The notes under the pieces were generated by a model, which saw only the letters and a list, made by a program, of their open reading frames with translations, was not told where the DNA came from and did not search any database. This document shows positions 50,601-60,985 of a DNA stretch of 64,000 nucleotides, in pieces. Made by a program: the position numbers and the translations under genes. Within the stretch, counting starts at the first letter, position 1; every line of letters begins with the position of its first letter. Source of the DNA: Lateolabrax maculatus. Its lineage: Eukaryota; Chordata; Actinopteri; Acropomatiformes; Lateolabracidae. The stretch is taken from the NCBI GenBank assembly GCA_031216445.1, contig CM062196.1, positions 25,617,501 through 25,681,500 on the forward strand, in the 5' to 3' direction.

Positions 50601-51524
50601 TTTCTCCAGAAGTTAAACCTAAATGGTTTCAATAAGGAATCTGAATAGATTCAGATTTGATAAGCAGTTATTTAGTCAAAGCGAGCTACAGAATGGATGT
50701 GATTTGTAGTTTCTTATTAAGTTGATAGAGGCAGGTAAAGCCACAGACTCGTTGGTAACACTCCGATCCATCGTGGATCATCACGGTCTTTACACTACAC
50801 ACTACATACTGCTGGGCACAGCACCCACAGCACACCTTCCAAGAGGATTTTTTTAAAGTAGATTTACTGAAGGGGTGTTTGCACTGATGAATGTTTGTTT
50901 TTGTTTTTTTTAAATCAGGATTTGCACCTCCAAAAATCATTAAGCTGCAAGCCAATAACAGAAGGCCTGTGTCTTGTGCTGTGACCACCTTGTGTTTTCT
51001 TGGCAGTGATTCTGTTAGTTTGTTTGTTTTGTGACGCTGATGTATCTGTGGAATAACCTCACCCTTCAAACAACTCTCCACAGAGGGCCTGATGGAAGTG
51101 AACATGACAGAGATCCCTATGGAAGAGATAGAACTGAAGTTCTCCAAGTTTTTTGACATTGAATTTGGAGGCCATTGGAAACCAAAGGACTGCAGACCTC
51201 GCTGGAAGGTGGGTTTATGCATTTTACAATATGCATAATACTAATAATTATATATCCTATAAACATATACACTTGTGTATAAGTTGTATATATAAAATGT
51301 CATGTCAATAGAACAGAATGGATTCTTATGAAAAAAAACACAAACACAGAGACCAAATGGATTTAGTAGGTACGGGTCAGTTCTCACTGTAATATTTGTG
51401 CTGTAGGTGGCCATCCTGATTCCGTTTAGAAACCGCCATGAACATCTCCCCATCCTCTTCCAACACCTCATCCCCATGCTGCAGAGACAGCGGCTGCAGT
51501 TTGCCTTCTATGTCATCGAACAGG

Positions 51525-51567
<43 letters not shown>

Positions 51568-52775
51568 TAGAAGCCTAACATTCAGCTGAATGAAAGTGTT
51601 CTGAGCTGATGCCGTGTGGAAAGAATTTTGGGTAGTGAAGGCACGTTAAAAACAAAGCTTCATATGACTTTTTTATTTGTTTAGTAGCAGAACTAGGGTC
51701 ATTAAATCTGTGCATGCGTGCGTGTGTGTAGAGTGGGAGCCAGCCCTTCAACAGAGCCATGCTGTTTAACGTGGGATTCCTGGAGGCCATGAAGGACTTG
51801 GACTGGGACTGCTTAATCTTCCATGATGTTGACCACATCCCCGAGAATGACCGAAACTACTACGGCTGTGGCCAGATGCCACGCCACTTTGCTGCCAAGC
51901 TGGACAAATACATGTACATGTGAGTGTGTCATCAAAATGTAAAGATTTTTCTTACATTTATATTCTATTTTAATTTTATTTCGAAGGGACAGTGTACAGT
52001 TCATACAAAGCAGAAATGTCACCATTTGATGCATTGTACCAGATTATAATTTTAAATGTATTCGTGTGTGTGTATAAATTAATACAAAATAGAATTGCCT
52101 AAAGATAAATTAAATGTAGATGTAATATTAATACATATTTGATTTTGTCCAGTGTCTCTTCTATGGCAATGACAAATACATTTGAGAGTTGACATGAATG
52201 CTGTGTTTAACTCGTGTTTGTTGTTGTTTGCAGTCTTCCATACAGCGAGTTCTTTGGTGGTGTGAGTGGACTCACTGTGGAGCAGTTCCGCAAGATTAAT
52301 GGCTTTCCCAATGCATTTTGGGGCTGGGGAGGCGAGGACGATGATTTATGGAACAGGTTGGTCTACTAAAGGGGTGGGGGGGTGTACAGTGGATTCGGAG
52401 TATCAGCATCCGTTGGGTCTGACGTGCGAAAATGACAAGTTAGAAAGAAGTGAGTGTGCCAGACCTCTGTAGTCCGCTCTTCACCCCTGCGAGAGGCTAC
52501 ATTAGCCGCTACTAGCATAACACACCCCAATCTCCCAACCAGCTGTTAGCGATGGAGTTGCATTGTTGGTAATGTAGGTGCCAGGATTTGATTTGAAGGA
52601 AGAAGAATGCATGGAATAAAAGAGATGATATCTCTGTTTCTGCTGCACTGATTTTGATCCTTTTTTTTTTTTTGTTAAACTGTCCATCATGAGTCTGACA
52701 GTGTTATAGGAGTGAAATGATAAATTCAGGGGCTGCTCTTTTCAATGAAAGGACCAAAACTCAACAACATTTTTG

Positions 52776-52819
<44 letters not shown>

Positions 52820-54707
52820 GCGTGCGATGAATGGGGGAGAGATCAGATGACTTTGGCCAGCTCTCTTAATGAAAGTTAACATGGTATGACTGTGTGGTCC
52901 AGTGTCAAGACACACAGCATTTTCACATTGTTTTTTGACAGTTGTGGTTTGAATTATCAAATGAAGGTAAAATTCTAAATACAGAAAATAGCACTGATTT
53001 TTATCTGTTTATGTGCAGGCAGATAACTTGGGTAACTTGCCAAGGTTATAGTGTCTGCAAACATATGATGCCAAAATTAATTCAAGCTCATATTGATGTT
53101 TACAAATACAACATTTATACTGATAGTATACTGAAAGTGTACATTGACAAACCCCCCACATAGCTAAAAAGACAAATGTAGCCAATATGTAAATAAAAAT
53201 TGTGGGGAATGTGACTTGAATTTTCATTTTTTACACCACACTTACATCATATCACCATATCAGTAACCCCTGAAACTGAATAGTTGTATGTACTGATCTG
53301 ATATTTAAGAACAGGGGTACTGTCATGGTTATCCATGTTGGTAAACTGTTTACGATGTTAACAGCTTTAGTTCAACGGAAGCACGTGAAACTAATGTGTT
53401 GATGTTTGCTGTATGCTCATGTTGTTTTGATTCTGTAAATAGTAATGCAGGATGGTTTCTCTTCAGGGTTCACTATGCTGGTCTGAATGTCACGCGACCA
53501 GAGGGAGAGATCGGCAAGTACAAGTCCATTCCTCACCACCACAGAGGAGAGGTGCAGTTCCTCGGGAGGTAAGACAGCTTTATGTCTTAGTTCTGCAACA
53601 AGATCTCTATTCTAAAGACGAAATGATACAAGAAATGACATAGTGCAAGTGAAAGAAAAGACTCACCATCCACTATATACTGGCTCCAGTGTTTTCACAA
53701 GACATCATTAAACTTCTGTTAATGAATGTGTGGAATTTCTTTTAGATTGACAGAAGATGAAGACGGTAGTAAAAACCACCAGTTATATGTGGTCTATGTC
53801 ACATGAAACATCTGCACAAAAAACAAGATGACTAAGCTAAATACCTGGATACCTGGACAGCCTGGACAGGTTATATGGCTGTATACTGTATACACTGTAT
53901 ACTCACTGACCGTGTCGCTGAGGAAGAAAATACATTATTCTTCCTTTATGTGCTGACTAGAGTTTGTGACCACTTTTTGGTGAGAAACACTGGATGTAGA
54001 CACAACTGTGGTTTGTTTACAAGAAGACTCCACAAGTTGTTGTATAGTTCAGTACTGCAAACATTCCTTAAAGCGTAAGACTTTCTTTTTTTATTTTTCT
54101 TATTGTAATGAAATCAATTAAAAGACCCGAACCAACCAAATCTATCCTACTAACAAGTTTTGTGTGTATAAAGTCTGAAAATCTTATTACTCTTTTGAGC
54201 TCCATTGTTGTCCAAAAACTATTCAACACATTAAGCAACCCAATGTGGATTAATCTGCCGCTGAAAATAGTCCCCATCAAAGGCACTATTTTCTCTGGTT
54301 AGAGAAACGTTTGTTAAAAACTACAGTGGTTAGCTGTTAAAGAAACCATATATTTGTGAGCTTTTTTTTAGAGTTCAATAGGAACCAATGGGCTTGGAGC
54401 TGAGAGTAACAACAACAACAACAACAACAACAGCAGCAGCAGCAGTAGTCTTAATCTATAGCTTGGACATGAAAGCAGCCACAGGTGTATGTCCTATAGG
54501 AGTGTATGTGCAGGCAGATAGGTCTTATTTATCCACTCTATGTGCCTGTGTGTCTGTAGGTATAAACTGCTGAGGTATTCCAAAGAACGGCAACACTTGG
54601 ATGGCCTCAACAACCTCCATTACAGCCCCCACATCTCCCTCAGCAGCCTCTACAAGAACATCACGGTGGACCTGTACCCTGAGCTTGCTCCTATCGCAGA
54701 CTACTGA
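38678..54707 (+). CDS. b4galt6: Beta-1,4-galactosyltransferase 6 (Golgi type II membrane enzyme), 9 coding exons
   Basis: Exons: 38678-38792, 47503-47619, 49908-50021, 51084-51208, 51407-51523, 51732-51919, 52234-52356, 53467-53568, 54560-54707. All introns are GT-AG. The joined frame is 1149 nt, 382 aa, equal to human B4GALT6. A short cytosolic tail (MVNWRRLLRMSNRS) precedes one membrane anchor (about residues 15-34). A stem follows with N-glycosylation sequons at N71, N75, N84 and N99. The catalytic domain begins near 155 (FRNRHEHLP, 164-172), has the metal-binding DVD at 228-230, the family signature WGWGGEDDD at 288-296, and HHHRGE at 323-328. The NTYFFMVQAQGI segment and the LAPIADY end fit B4GALT6 better than its paralogue B4GALT5. 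Family knowledge: it transfers galactose from UDP-Gal in the Golgi and, with B4GALT5, makes lactosylceramide. The start lies in GCCAAAATGG, a fair Kozak context. Intron 1 contains an L2 LINE and intron 2 a Tc1 transposon; neither touches an exon. Confidence 0.97.
38885..38907. repeat. (CTG)n microsatellite in b4galt6 intron 1
   Basis: About seven CTG units, 90 bp downstream of exon 1. Confidence 0.9.
41570..41659 (-). CDS. Exon-like segment, possible terminal coding exon of an unidentified gene
   Basis: Inside b4galt6 intron 1, minus strand. A strong acceptor (TCTTTCTCTACACCCAG) is followed by 29 codons and TAA. The peptide starts NPALIWQAEHIWYLQRQ and ends SMGGSSMAS. Codons look like real coding sequence (few A-ending third positions, tryptophan- and glutamine-rich helix). 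No upstream partner exon was recognised on the minus strand between 41.7 and 47 kb. It may be the last exon of an antisense gene, a stray duplicated exon, or chance. I do not recognise the protein. Confidence 0.35.
   Translation of the reverse strand, partial: NPALIWQAEHIWYLQRQYNTSMGGSSMAS
44191..46420 (-). mobile_element. 5'-truncated L2-type LINE in b4galt6 intron 1 (antisense)
   Basis: On the minus strand a reverse-transcriptase frame is followed by about 600 bp of 3' UTR. It ends in the conserved L2 tail (TTTGGCGCTATACAAATAAAATTGACTTGA), whose plus-strand complement starts at 44191. The in-frame region continues upstream of the first ATG to a stop near 46418, so the insertion is truncated before the endonuclease domain, as most L2 copies are. 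The 3' UTR is about 95% alike by eye to the copy at 17.3-18.2 kb. It is antisense to b4galt6. Confidence 0.9.
44803..46335 (-). CDS. L2 LINE reverse transcriptase (C-terminal 510 codons, open)
   Basis: Reverse transcriptase of an L2-clade non-LTR retrotransposon, which primes on nicked genomic DNA. Fingers/palm motifs are in order: PIPTRLLKEVLP near the N-terminus, NYKPISNLPFLSKILEK (finger), LDLSAAFDTIDH (catalytic Asp), HGVPQGSVLGPLLFTLY, and FHCYADDTQLY with the YADD active site. The C-terminal L2 domain follows (HWLPVKSRLEFK, GARAFSFQAPLLWNQLP, FLFDKAYS end). No stop or frameshift is visible over 1.5 kb, unusual for a truncated copy, so insertion is likely young. The endonuclease half is missing, so the copy cannot be autonomous. 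The ATG at 46335 is internal to the original frame, not a natural start. Confidence 0.9.
   Translation of the reverse strand: MISSSKPTTCLLDPIPTRLLKEVLPLVSTSLLDMINLSLLTGYVPQSFKVAVIKPLLKKPTLDPGVLANYKPISNLPFLSKILEKVVVNQLCDFLNSNSLFEDFQSGFREFHSTETALVRVTNNLLIASDRGFVSVLVMLDLSAAFDTIDHCILLQILEHLIGVKGPALSWFQSYLSDRFQFVHVNDESSVHTEVSHGVPQGSVLGPLLFTLYMLPLGNIIRKHSINFHCYADDTQLYLSIKPDETGKLAKLQACIKDIKDWMTCNFLLLNSDKTEVIVLGPKHLRDALCIDIVTLDGIALASSTAVRSLGVIFDQDMSFNTHIKQTSRTAFFHLRNIIKIRHILSQKDAEKLVHAFVTSRLYYCNSLLSCCTNKSLKTLQLIQNAAARVLTGTSKREHISPILASLHWLPVKSRLEFKVVLLTYKALIGQAPSYLKELIVPYYPTRALRSQNAGLLVVPKVSKSRMGARAFSFQAPLLWNQLPILVREADTLSSFKSMLKTFLFDKAYS
46421..47502 (+). other. b4galt6 intron 1, 3' part
   Basis: AT-rich intron sequence between the L2 insertion and exon 2. 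The acceptor TTTTTGTCAG precedes 47503. Confidence 0.6.
47962..48173 (+). repeat. Left terminal inverted repeat of the Tc1 element
   Basis: 212-bp repeat with the outer site (AAAGTATTCAGACCCC near 47973) and inner site (TAAGTATTCAGACCCTTT near 48154), the expected transposase-binding repeats. The outermost 12 bp read CAGTGGGTACAG. Confidence 0.92.
48334..49374 (+). CDS. Tc1 transposase, uninterrupted 346 codons
   Basis: Cut-and-paste transposase that binds the inner and outer terminal repeats, excises the element and inserts it at TA. The N-terminal third has the paired-like helix-turn-helix DNA-binding region (about 10-120), with a GRP-type hook (RPGRPAKL, 63-70) between its two halves. The catalytic triad is complete: D159 in LWSDETKIELFG, D250 in QQDNDPKHT and E285 in NPIEHLW, with exactly 34 residues between D250 and E285 (DD34E). 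The glycine-rich KHGGGSIMLWGCF box is at 192-204. Length fits fish Tc1 transposases (about 340 aa). The true start could be M1, M5 or M8, since the family usually begins nearer the eighth residue. The stop sits at the edge of the right terminal repeat. No frameshift or stop is seen. Activity is not shown by sequence alone. Confidence 0.95.
   Translation: MSEQMRIMRSKELPKELRDRIVARHRSGQGYKRISAALKVPKSTVASIILKWKKFGMTRTLPRPGRPAKLSNRGRRALVREVKKNPKITVAELQRCSREMGESSTKSTITAALHQSGLYGRVARRKPLLSARHMKACIEFAKKHMKDSQTMRNKILWSDETKIELFGVNSKRYVWRKPGTAHHLPNTIPTVKHGGGSIMLWGCFSDTGTGRLVAIEGKMNAAKYRDILEENLFQSAQDLRLGRRFTFQQDNDPKHTAKITKEWLWNNSVTILDWPSQSPDLNPIEHLWRDLKMAVHQRSPSNLTELERICKEEWQRIPKSRCEKLVASFPRRLMAVLAQKGASTQY
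49374..49569 (-). repeat. Right terminal inverted repeat of the Tc1 element
   Basis: 196-bp inverted copy of the left end. It is shorter because of an internal gap of about 20 bp, and it has scattered mismatches such as CGGAAAG versus CAGAAAG near the tip. The inner site GGGTCTGAATACTTA begins just after the transposase stop. Confidence 0.9.
51528..51566 (+). repeat. (TG)n microsatellite abutting the b4galt6 exon 5 donor
   Basis: The exon ends at 51523, the donor is GTACTG, and the TG run starts at intron position 5 and runs about 39 bases. Confidence 0.95.
51965..52085. repeat. Possible interspersed repeat fragment in b4galt6 intron 6
   Basis: TTTTATTTCGAAGGGACAGTGTACAG parallels TTTATTTACCAGGGACGGTGCACA at 18348-18375. 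Both continue with an AT-rich tail containing ATGT or TGTACCAGA. Probably two old copies of one nonautonomous family. Confidence 0.4.
52779..52814. repeat. (GT)n microsatellite in b4galt6 intron 7
   Basis: 36-base pure GT run. Confidence 0.95.
54141..54407 (-). repeat. Family X repeat, copy 3 (inverted), in b4galt6 intron 8
   Basis: The reverse complement carries the same blocks: CCCATTGGTTCCTA, GGGGACTATTTTCAGCGG.AGATTAATCC, GAATAGTTTTTGGACAACAATGGAGCTC and AACTTGTTAGTAG. It ends directly at a compound (AAC)n(AGC)n repeat and lies about 150 bp upstream of exon 9. Confidence 0.68.
54408..54444. repeat. Compound (AAC)n(AGC)n repeat in b4galt6 intron 8
   Basis: About seven AAC units pass directly into five CAG/AGC units at the outer end of a family X repeat. 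Confidence 0.9.
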
Positions 54708-54995
54708 ACTGCCCCCGCCAGCCCACACCAAACCTCCGGTCCACCCTCCCCCACCCAGCTCCCCCTCCGGCCCGGCCTCCCAGCACCTGCCCCCCCGTTC
54801 GGCCCTCCAGAGGCAGAGCGGCGGCGCAGTGGAGGAGAGGAGGGGGGTGCAGGTCGGGAGGGGTGAAGACCACCATGGCACACCATGTAATGCTGCCAAG
54901 AAATCTTAATGAGGAAAAGAAAAAAAAATCCAAACCAGAAAAGAGAAGAGGAAAAAAATTAAGAGGCAGTGGCAAGTCTCTCAAAGTGAACTGTT

Positions 54996-54999
<4 letters not shown>

Positions 55000-55046
<47 letters not shown>
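55000..55046. repeat. (GT)n(GA)n repeat in b4galt6 3' UTR
   Basis: GT run 55000-55038 followed by GAGAGAGA, about 290 bases after the stop codon. In RNA this is a GU tract. Confidence 0.93.
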
Positions 55047-56974
55047 TGATGGTGAGTTGCTGCATGTCTTTTTGTCCGTGCCGGCTTAACTACTACAAGT
55101 TGACCTGAGTCTTGGTTTAGGTTGGAGGGAGCAGCTGCATCTCAGCTCTGATGTTTACTGCAAAGCCTTAATGTGGCAGAACCACAGCTCCCTCTGCTCG
55201 GCTCCGCACTGCTTCACTTCTGATGTATCACCGTCACCTTACAAGCCAACAGACAAGATCTTGTCTCACTTTCTACTATCATTTGTTTTATACATATCAT
55301 TTTGTTGGGCCGCAGTATTCCTCAAAAAGTAGGGATCTGGGTGAGGTCGACGTTAATGTTTTTGCTGTACATTTTTATTATTTTTTATTTTGAAAAGTGG
55401 TATTTATTTTCTCTAATTCAGGATGTTTGAAAAAGCACTCCTGTCTGTGTCACTCAAATGTTTGCTGTTTGTTTTGCTGCACTGCTGCTGAATCCGCATG
55501 AACATGTATGTAAATATCGGCCTCTTAAAGCTCGAACACAGAACACAAACATGTAAATATGGGCCTTTCAACGCTCGGGCAGATTACAGATATTCCAGTG
55601 GGTTTGAATTTTATTTTGGCAGCTACCTTCGTTATGAGGATTTAATAAGAGTGAGTGGTTTCTTCCTAACAGGAAGATCTTCTAACAATATAGGATGTTT
55701 GGCTTAAAAAAGAGAAAAAAAAAAGACAGAAGTATCCAAATCTTAAGATTTGACATTATCTTTTGCATGCCTTAATTTATTTTGTTTACCAGATTACGTT
55801 CTTTTCAAACATAAATTATTTCATCAGTTGGAGATGTGTATATTTTTAATTTTGCCTTTTGTTGTGCTTTCTTTGAGGTGCACTGCGTGAAAAGAGTAGA
55901 GCTGCTCCTCAGTAGGAGGGAGGCGTGACTGAGTCTCTCCTCCACGACTTTGTACAGGGAGTAAGGTTGGCCATTACAGCAGGGGCATGTCCACACAACA
56001 TGCTTTGGTGCAGGTTCATGGTTTCATGTGAGTGTATATTTCTTTTTCTTTTTTGTGTCTCAGATGTTTTTATTTTTTATGATTTTTATTCCAATGATTT
56101 AGTGCTGGACCATGTGATAAAGCTCTTAATTGTACTGTACCATGCGCTGAAGCATGGGGATATGGGCTGGATGCTGTGTGTGTCTGGACTGTGGTGTTGT
56201 TGTTATTTTCTAAGCTTGTGAGGCAGTCAGAAGGGCCAGAATGAGAGAACCTTAGTGCCAGCTGCTACCAGCTGAAGCTACTGTTGTTCTTGAGTGGCAC
56301 ACGCTGTGAAAAGTTTAATTTCTTATAGCTTTGAGCACTATAAAGATGGAGAGTAACATGTAGGCAGATTATTTTTGACCAGATGTTCACTGTTAAGATT
56401 CTCCTCTATATGTCTAGGTTTTGAATTTGACCTTGAATTGTATGTTTGGACATTTTCTTTGTATGTCCTGAGATGTTAAATCAAAACTCTGGCCATTTTT
56501 TGACATGGGCCTTATTTCCTGTCCCATCAGGCTATTTTTTCTTGTGAATTGCTTCGTGATGAGTCTCTTTGAGGCCCCCGATAGACTGCAATTTTGGTCG
56601 TCAGTCCAAACTGTGGTCCTACATCTCACTGTGAGACATGTCCACGACGGCCCATTTAGCATTTAGCGCTTTGGTGACCAAAGACATGTAAGAACTTCAA
56701 ATGTTTTCTATGCCACTGCTGCTGAGACCCACATCTACAGACCAGCCAATCAGAACAAGACATACAGATGCCACATTAGCTGTGTACTGTGTATAGCTGT
56801 GGTGTCATAAGTGTCATTTTTTTTTTTTATGTAGTGAAGATGTTGCCAAAACCAACAACAAGGTCCATTTAATACCTCTTGTGGAGCGGCAGCAGATGGA
56901 TAAGGCGTTTCAGTGACATGTTTCTGTTTGCTTATTGCCATTTCTCTTTTGAGAGATGATTGACAGAAAGTTAA

Positions 56975-57222
56975 TGTGCAACTATTTTGAAAATTGATTA
57001 ATTGTTTAAGTAATTTTCTTTTTACGCAGAAATGCCAAAATTCAGTCCACCTCAAATGTGAATATATATTTTTTAAGGTAATAAAGTGAATATCTTTTGG
57101 ACTGTTGGTTGGACAAAACGAGTAATGTGAAGAGGTCCTGCTGGACGTCCCAAACAGTGAATCGATTCGTGGAGGGAAAAAAATAGCCAATAGAGAATGA
57201 AAAGAATCAGTCGCAGCCCTAA
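56975..57222 (+). repeat. Teleost interspersed repeat with TGCAACTA...GTCGCAGCCCTA ends
   Basis: Begins GTGCAACTATTTTGAAAATTGATTAATTG, contains TTTTTACGCAGAAATGCCA, CTCAAATGTGAATAT and TATCTTTTGGACTGTTGGTTG, and ends AATCAGTCGCAGCCCTA. This order matches a short, widely dispersed percomorph repeat whose ends are inverted (TAGGGCTGCAACTA). It contributes one AATAAA (57080) to the b4galt6 3' UTR. Confidence 0.65.
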
Positions 57223-60200
57223 TTTTCTTTTTTGTGTACATCATAGTGCTGTGATTGACCGAGCATTCTGACGTGCCTCAACTTGTGATACAGTCACACT
57301 AATGGTGGACGTAGAGTGTATCAGGGCCACCTCGCGTGTCATACGGTGAACTTGTCAGAAGGTCGTGATGTTACACGGTGTGCAGGGGCCACAGTCTCTC
57401 CTGTCAGTGTTAGCAGGCTGATAAGTCTTATTTCAAAGTGATCAGACATGTACAAGTGTTCCAGTTCATTTATGGCCTCGTTACCAAAAGTCTTAAATTT
57501 GCACCTGTTTTCACAGAGGTGCTTCGGTGGTATTTTTAGTTTTTGGCTTTAATTATGGCCTTCGTGTGCTGTTAGTATTTTGAGTGGTGCACATGTGAAA
57601 GCCTGACACGGGTACAATAGGAAAATGGGTTCCAGGTATAAAAATGGCCAGAGTGATGTTTTGTAATTTATTTTTTATAGTTTTAAAGCATTAAATGTCT
57701 ATCAGTACACCCAGGGTTTCTCCACGCAAACACTGCAAGGACTTCTGGGAAATTCTGACCTCACCTGCCCCCCACCTCCCCCCTCCAAAAGCCCTTGCAG
57801 CATTGATCGTCAGAGCAGCCTGTATATGTTTACAGAGTTTTGTTTTTTCTTTGTTTTTTTTCCTCAAAAGCAGACATGGCTGAACCTCGTGCTAAACACA
57901 ATCCCGGCTCGTGTTAAGCCACAGCGCTTTCACACATCACAGTGGTGTGGGTCAGACTAGGGAAACGAGCAGAGTCACCGGTTAGTGCACTGCTGTGCTG
58001 AAGTCCAGCTCTCTTAGTCGGGATCTCCCCTCGGTTTAGCAGATGATTCTCTTGTGCTACGCCTTTCTTAGCTTAGTGCCACATTTTTGCATAAGAGAAG
58101 ATGCCAGCCCTGGTTATAGGCTGCTGGCTGTGACCTGACTGTGTAGCAGTGGAGTGTTGTTGAGAAGTAGGCCGGCTGCTCGCTTCATCACTACTACATT
58201 ACATTCATGGCTCCCGGTGATAAGCTGGTTAGGGCGTGTACAGTACCATGGAGTCACCCCACCACCACCACCACCAAACATGTATTCTGCCCTTCCTCTT
58301 CTTTTGCTACAGTATTTAATGCAGCAGTAATGCCTTAATTATTGATTACTGTTTGTAATAAAATATCAAATATCTGAGAAGCAGTATTCAGATTTTGTTA
58401 ACATATTTAGAATATGAACCCACGTCCAATAAGGGACTAGACTGAGTCATCTGGTTCAGTGATTTTCCAACCTTCTCTGTCAGCGGAAAGACTCCATGGC
58501 CAGCCACCTCCTTATGAAACTCTTTTCCATCATTCGGAATATTGGGGAAATGAGTAACAAATTTAGTTTGAACATGATTTCATTGACATGACATCCAGAA
58601 GAGCATGAAATGCATGTTACCTTTCACCTTTACACGTGTTACTGTTGTGCAAATGAAGAATTTAAAGTTTGTCCAATTGACAGTTTTTAGACGCAAAAAA
58701 AGAGACTCCCACTACATTGAAACCAAGAGAGGCTTCAGCGTATTTTTTTGACTTCAGTTTTGGTTGAAGTGTTTGTTTGATTAGCATTACCTGTCAAAAA
58801 TCTACCTCCCCTCCCCCACCCCACAGTTTGATTCTCAGTACATGGTTGCAAGCTGGGCCCTACACCTCCGCATCTGTCACCCACCTGTTCTTCCCCACAT
58901 GTCTGTAGTTTAAAGCAAAACAAAACCTCTGTTATACTCTTAAAAAAATGGACATTACTGTTGATGGTGTACCTTGCATTTCTTATTCTCACCTACAACA
59001 GCCCACATTTAGAAGTGGCTTCTACCGGTATTTGGAGACAGTAGTGCCTGACTAGTACACTGACCATGATGTGTAAGTTTGGTGGAGTTTTTTACAGCCA
59101 AAGCAGTAGTAGAGGAGGCAAGTCAGCTGAGGGTTAATCAAAATTGTCTCCATCATAGAGTATTGAATATCACAAACTGACTATACCAAGCAGGTTCAAT
59201 CTTTTACAGTGTTCTGCTTTAATGTTCTTCTCTCTGTTTAATTCTGAGAGCAGCAACAATATTAAATGTAAGACAAGCGAGTGTTTCCCAGCACGAGGAG
59301 GTGACAGCATGTAGCGCTTTAGATCAGGCTGTATTCCATTACTTTTGTGCAACTGCTTAGTATCTAGTTTGCATGGCCGAAGCCAAACCTTTGGTCCAGA
59401 TGCCAAGTGCCGAACTGGGAAATAATCCGTCTTGGATAATTTTTCTGAATAGTTCATATTCGTCCTAAACTATGACAAGTGTTGGGGGTGTGGGGTCAGC
59501 AGGTCCCAGTATCAGCTGAGGTTGACCCCACCCAGCCCTTTTTATCTGAAACCTGAAAGTATCCGACTGTTCAGACGACATGTTCACCATTAGTCAGATG
59601 TATGCCATTTTGCAGTATTTATTTGTGCCTTGAGTTCTTTTTCTTTCTTTTTCACTTTACATTTGAACTAAAGAGATTAAAAAGGGTTTTGTTTTCCTGA
59701 AATGTCAATGTTTTGTCCCCTTCATATTAATCTTATCGAGTCAGAATGAGTGTGAAATACGTTCACAATAAGAATCCAAAAGCTCTGATGAAACATTTTG
59801 CCCACTCTGTCCACTCCAGTGTTTATGGCTACCATGACACCACGTGTAATAATCCGCTGTGACTCCCATCGGGTCACGTTCAGTGAAAGCTTGACCCCAC
59901 ATGCACTGAGAGACCGAGCTACAAGGGCAGTCTTCACATTTAGGCACGACACCTGCAGTTGATGTTTCATCTCATTTGCTAAGAAATTCAGCAAACCAAA
60001 CATCACTGTCGTCCACAAGGATGAACACAAGCACATGCTCCTCTGTCAACAATTTCAAGCACAAACTGCTGAAGCTGTGAGGCCAATCCACAGGAAACTG
60101 CGCCCTAAAACCTGTGCTGCAGCCTTTAATTTGCACTGCCTGGCCTACGAATACACGTGGACACAATAATGTCCTTTACATCTAGTTTCCAAGTGCATGG

Positions 60201-60810
60201 TGACCAGTGCAGGTGCACAGAGGCTTTGCTTTTGTGAACAGCACTGCAGGCAGCTTTCCACCGATGAGCAGTTCATGTGTTCATGTTGGTTATTACCACA
60301 CATTCATCCCTGTGCTGAATAATCTGGGCTCCTATGTTTTTTTTCATTATTCTGCTTCAGACTGGTGGACTGTGGACATGTGCAGCAACACTTTGGTCTT
60401 TTTTATTTTGTCATGTTCACCAGGCACTTCTGACATTGCATGAAAATGTCTCTTTGCTCTCAAAAGGGTTAATAATTAGAACCCGACTATCACAGATAAA
60501 TCAGTATTGGCGTATATAGAGAACAGTGTGCATTCAGAAATGCCAAAGATATGTTTGAAGTCACTTACAAACTGTTTTTTGGAATCTCTATCAAAAACAT
60601 TTACATTTTTTAACAAAAACATCTTATGACAAGGTACACACTGGAAATTGTCCGGAGTTTTCAGCCACATCAAGAGTAAAGCCAATAAATCAGCTGGTAT
60701 TAGTATATTGCAGATATAGTGGTATCGCTGTGTATGGCAGCCAGCTTGTCTTACAGAAATTTTAAAGAGATGTTTAAAGGAATCAGCAAAACGTTGCACC
60801 ACAAGATCCA

Positions 60811-60985
60811 TTAGTAGCTGTTCTGGAGCTTTCAATTCTTATCAACTGATCTTCCACGGCAGTCTTTCTATCTCAACTTTTAAGCCAACATGAGTGAAAA
60901 GTTCTTAAAATATTTGGAACATTTAGCATTTGTGACAACAGAGCCAACATCATCTGAAGATCATGTGATACAGTTGAAAGTTACC
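60811..60985 (+). repeat. Family Y repeat, copy 2 (right half), in b4galt6 3' UTR
   Basis: Runs from TTAGTAGCTGTTCTGGAGCTTTC through AAGCCAACATGAGTGAAAAGT to CATCTGAAGATCATGTGATACAG, collinear with 24826-25005. Confidence 0.55.

Noticed and set aside
50686..51222. 178-codon minus frame overlapping b4galt6 exon 4
   Set aside because: It is antisense to a certain exon and intron and lacks any motif; a chance open frame.
56750..57244. 164-codon minus frame in the b4galt6 3' UTR
   Set aside because: Covers an interspersed repeat; no conserved domain.
59722..60166. Overlapping minus frames of 104, 68 and 64 codons
   Set aside because: Several frames are open at once without splice sites or motifs; position within the probable b4galt6 3' UTR argues against a gene.
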